Positions 16,116 to 18,303 of a stretch of 18,303 nt of DNA are shown here, one piece after another. Made by a program: the position numbers and the translations under genes. This stretch comes from JANNRA01 sp031401035 (GTDB lineage Bacteria; Desulfobacterota; Binatia; HRBIN30; CADEER01): NCBI GenBank assembly GCA_031401035.1, contig JANNRA010000197.1, positions 1 to 18,303 on the forward strand, written 5' to 3'. The notes under the pieces were generated by a model that was not told where the DNA came from, made no database searches, and saw only the letters and a list, made by a program, of their open reading frames with translations. Within the stretch, counting starts at the first letter, position 1. Each line of letters opens with the position of its first letter.

Positions 16116-17303
16116 CTACGGCGTCACCCGATTGCGCAGAACCCCCAGGCGATCGACGTGCATCTCGACGCGGTCGCCTGGGCGCAGGTAGACGCCGGCC
16201 GCGCGGGCGTCCTCGACATAGGCGGCCACGACGTGCGCCGGCAGCGGTTCGCTCCAGCCGCCGAGCAGCCAGGCGGTCACTCCGGCCAGGTAGTGGCGCG
16301 TCCGCAGGCCGTCGAAGACGGTGCCGTGCGGCGTGCCGGAGAGGAGCAGCGTACGAGCGGGGATCTGCTGCGGGTCGGCGAGCAGCCCCACCGGCGATCC
16401 ACGATGCTCCCAGCGCCGCTCCTTCCAGGCCCAGGTGTGAGCGAGAATCTCGTCGAGGTCCCAGATCATCTCCGTCGCCGGCGCGCGCTGCCGCAGCGCG
16501 CCGTTGACATAGAGGCGCAGCTCCAGACCGGCGGCGAAGCGCCGCGGATCGCGCGGCACGACGAACAGATCACCGATCGGCAGATAGCCGGAGAAACTCT
16601 TGCCGGTCGCGAAGCCGGCACCGGACTCGATGTCCCATGGATCGATGCCGCGCATCAGCGTCGCCCTGTCGGTGAAATCGTTGCACAGCACCAGCCCCAG
16701 GCGCGTCGCCTCGTCCCCCGCCGCCAGCGGCGTCAACGTCACCCAGGCAAACTCCGCCTCATAGTCGAGCAGCGCCGCGCCGGCCGGCACGGCGGCGCGC
16801 GGCCCCGTCGGCTCGACGAGCTTGGCGAAGAGGAATGGCCGTGCCGTGCCGGCGTCGTCGGCATGCTCGGGAAAGTTCGTCGCCGCGGCGATATGGTGAG
16901 CGCGCAGATCGAGCGGCAGCTCCAGGTCGGCGGCCGGCACGGCGACCAGTGCGGCGGACGGCGGAGCGGCCAGCAGGGCGCGCACGCCGTCGTAGCCGAG
17001 CGCGTCGAGGACGGCGATCGGATCGCGGACCGGGCCGCCGAGCGCGGCGGCGAGATCGATGCCGTGCACCGTCCCGTCGCGGTACTCGGTGACGGCGATG
17101 ACGCGCCGGGCGACGCCGTCGCCCAGGCGCGCGAAAGTCAACGCCTCGTCGGGCGGGGCGATGTCAACGCTGTCGAAGCGCTGCGCGGCGGCGGTCTCGC
17201 TGAATGCCGGCTGCCAGTCGGCGCCGCAGGCCGCGGCGAGGACGGCGAGGGTTGCCAGCGCCGGCAGGCCGCGGCGCGAGGGACTGGCGTTCGAGCGCGT
17301 CAT
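16116..17303 (-). CDS. Exported fumarylacetoacetate hydrolase (FAH) family protein
   Basis: A 395-residue protein with a C-terminal FAH fold. Visible motifs are NFPEHADD, FLFAKLVEPTGP, metal-ligand pair LDYEAEFAW, NDFTDRA, GFATGKSFSGYLPIGDLFVV and LLLSGTPHGTVF. FAH enzymes cleave or decarboxylate beta-diketo acids with Mg or Mn in the cytosol. Here the N-terminus is an export signal: SRRGL (9-13, resembling a Tat motif), a hydrophobic stretch to residue 25, and C26 in LAAAC|G, which could be a lipobox. Residues 30 to about 150 are an extra N-terminal region before the FAH core. The ATG at 17303 has GAGGAG only one base upstream; an in-frame GTG nine bases earlier is possible. The substrate is unknown. 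Confidence 0.8.
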   Translation of the reverse strand: MTRSNASPSRRGLPALATLAVLAAACGADWQPAFSETAAAQRFDSVDIAPPDEALTFARLGDGVARRVIAVTEYRDGTVHGIDLAAALGGPVRDPIAVLDALGYDGVRALLAAPPSAALVAVPAADLELPLDLRAHHIAAATNFPEHADDAGTARPFLFAKLVEPTGPRAAVPAGAALLDYEAEFAWVTLTPLAAGDEATRLGLVLCNDFTDRATLMRGIDPWDIESGAGFATGKSFSGYLPIGDLFVVPRDPRRFAAGLELRLYVNGALRQRAPATEMIWDLDEILAHTWAWKERRWEHRGSPVGLLADPQQIPARTLLLSGTPHGTVFDGLRTRHYLAGVTAWLLGGWSEPLPAHVVAAYVEDARAAGVYLRPGDRVEMHVDRLGVLRNRVTP

Positions 17304-17476
17304 ACTCCTCACGCGTAGCGCGAGACGCCGCCACCCTGCTTGACCCGTCGGGCCAGTCTCTTGTTCGAACGAGCCAGATCGCGTCATCGCCGCCGTGGCG
17401 CCAGGCTGACCGGCGCGGACGTTCCCTCCGCCGCCACAGTCTGCGATACGAGGGGCCGAGGACGCACCAACAGACC
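17304..17476. other. Divergent intergenic region between FAH-family and VIT genes
   Basis: This 173-base stretch separates divergent genes and presumably holds both promoters. A TTGACC hexamer (17340-17345) lacks a convincing -10 partner. The 8-bp palindrome GTTCGAAC at 17363-17370 is noted without an assigned role. Confidence 0.35.
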
Positions 17477-18175
17477 ATGATGCCAGGACGCCATTGGGAA
17501 CGACATCGCACCGCGCGCATCGGTTGGCTGCGGGCCGGCGTGCTGGGAGCGAACGACGGCATCGTCTCCACCGCCAGCCTGGTGCTGGGCGTTGCGGCCG
17601 CGCAGGGCAGCCGCAGCAGCGTCCTGGTGGCCGGCGTCGCCGGACTGGTGGCGGGCGCGATGTCGATGGCGGCGGGCGAGTACGTCTCGGTGCATTCCCA
17701 GTCCGACACCGAGAAGGCCGACCTCGAACGCGAACGCCACGAGCTGCAGGCCGATCACCAGTTCGAACGCGACGAGCTGACCGACATCTACGTGTCCCGC
17801 GGACTCGAGCGGCCGCTCGCCGCTCAGGTCGCCGAGCAGCTCATGCGCCACGACGCCATCGGCGCGCACGCACGTGACGAACTCGGCATCACCGAGGCGC
17901 TCAGCGCCCGCCCGCTGCAGGCGGCGCTGGCCTCCTCCGCCAGTTTCGCCGCCGGGGCGGCGCTACCGCTCGCCATCACCGCCCTGGCGCCGGCCGCCTG
18001 GCTGATCCCCGCGGTGGGTGGCACCTCGCTGGTATTCCTGGCCGTCCTCGGCGCCCTCGCCGCCTCGGCCGGCGGCGCCAACCTGGCGGTGGGGGCGGCG
18101 CGCGTAACCTTCTGGGGCGCCCTGGCGATGGCGCTCACCGCGGCTGTTGGCGCGCTGTTTGGCACCGTCGCCTGA
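17477..18175 (+). CDS. VIT family (VIT1/CCC1-like) Fe2+/Mn2+ transporter
   Basis: A 232-residue inner-membrane protein of the VIT1/CCC1 family, which moves ferrous iron or manganese out of the cytoplasm in bacteria. Typical motifs are LGANDGIVSTASLVLGVAAA (first helix), AGAMSMAAGEYVSVHSQSD (second helix and its exit), the charged cytoplasmic metal-binding domain DLERERHELQADHQFERDEL with IYVSRGL, and three further hydrophobic segments with a final glycine-rich pair. The length is normal. Two adjacent ATGs (17477 and 17480) can start it, and the ribosome binding site is weak. Confidence 0.92.
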   Translation: MMPGRHWERHRTARIGWLRAGVLGANDGIVSTASLVLGVAAAQGSRSSVLVAGVAGLVAGAMSMAAGEYVSVHSQSDTEKADLERERHELQADHQFERDELTDIYVSRGLERPLAAQVAEQLMRHDAIGAHARDELGITEALSARPLQAALASSASFAAGAALPLAITALAPAAWLIPAVGGTSLVFLAVLGALAASAGGANLAVGAARVTFWGALAMALTAAVGALFGTVA

Positions 18176-18201
18176 CGACGCGCCGCACAAGGAGGATTCT
18201 C

Positions 18202-18261
18202 GTGGCCCGCTATGTCGATGGATTCGTAGTGCCGGCTCCGAAGAAGAACGTACAGGCGTGA
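18202..18261 (+). pseudogene. Truncated DUF1428-family gene start (19 codons)
   Basis: A strong AAGGAGGA ribosome binding site (18189-18196) precedes a GTG start, and the product MARYVDGFVVPAPKKNVQA matches the conserved N-terminus of the DUF1428 family as I recall it (M.YVDGFV.PVPKK). A TGA then ends the frame after 19 residues, whereas the family is about 115-120 residues long. The stop lies at the edge of a perfect inverted repeat (18260-18290), and none of the three following frames continues the family in the last 40 bases. It appears to be a broken or partly deleted gene, unless the window end is an assembly artefact. Confidence 0.6.
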
Positions 18262-18290
18262 CGCAGCCGGCGCAGTGCGCCGGCTGCGTC
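18260..18290 (+). terminator. Perfect 15-bp inverted repeat (hairpin)
   Basis: Arms 18260-18274 and 18276-18290 are perfectly complementary around a single central G. The repeat is very GC-rich and no T-run follows. It overlaps the premature stop of the DUF1428-like frame and could end transcription from the VIT gene, or mark a rearrangement junction. Confidence 0.5.
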
Positions 18291-18303
18291 TGACCAACGG
18301 ACT

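Overview
This is an 18.3 kb, very GC-rich bacterial chromosomal window. The GC-biased codons, the mix of an NtrC/PspF-type activator with RNase PH and RdgB, a DhlA-like haloalkane dehalogenase and dispersed 'ACGGAGACACGGAG' intergenic repeats suggest a deltaproteobacterium-like lineage; Candidatus Binatota is one possibility. That placement is an inference and no rRNA or marker phylogeny was available. I see no phage, IS element, CRISPR array or plasmid signature.

Left part (1-3955): a dispersed inverted-repeat element (137-221) lies beyond the 3' end of a minus-strand operon that reads tetR-type regulator -> PIG3-type quinone oxidoreductase -> haloalkane dehalogenase. The operon diverges from a ferritin-like diiron oxygenase gene. 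A 22-bp imperfect palindrome between the two transcription units overlaps a promoter-like -35/-10 pair, so one TetR protein could control both arms. This dehalogenase/oxidoreductase/diiron-oxidase cassette is the most interesting unit in the window.

Middle (3956-9837): an AmpG-like MFS permease (minus) and YqgE/AlgH (plus) are followed by a compact minus-strand block. In transcription order it holds a receiver-less sigma-54 activator, a stand-alone receiver protein, TrmJ-type tRNA methyltransferase, an unknown 70-residue protein and a BepA-like M48 metalloprotease with TPRs. The last three genes are linked by TGATG stop/start junctions.

Right-centre (9976-13721): RNase PH and RdgB overlap by a GTGA junction. 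They are followed by a three-tRNA cluster (Pro-TGG, Arg-TCT, His-GTG) and biosynthetic arginine decarboxylase speA, the entry to agmatine-derived polyamines. A perfect 22-bp inverted repeat separates speA from the next gene.

Right end (13815-18303): a fused enoyl-CoA hydratase/3-hydroxyacyl-CoA dehydrogenase with an unusual nucleotide-binding loop; an apparent fragment of an outer-membrane barrel protein; a fumarylacetoacetate-hydrolase-family protein with an export signal (minus); a VIT-family Fe/Mn transporter (plus); and a DUF1428-type gene start that stops after 19 codons inside a perfect 15-bp inverted repeat. Most of the window is housekeeping. The unusual items are the dehalogenase cassette, the odd beta-oxidation fusion, the exported FAH protein, and the broken ends at 15890-16108 and 18202-18261.
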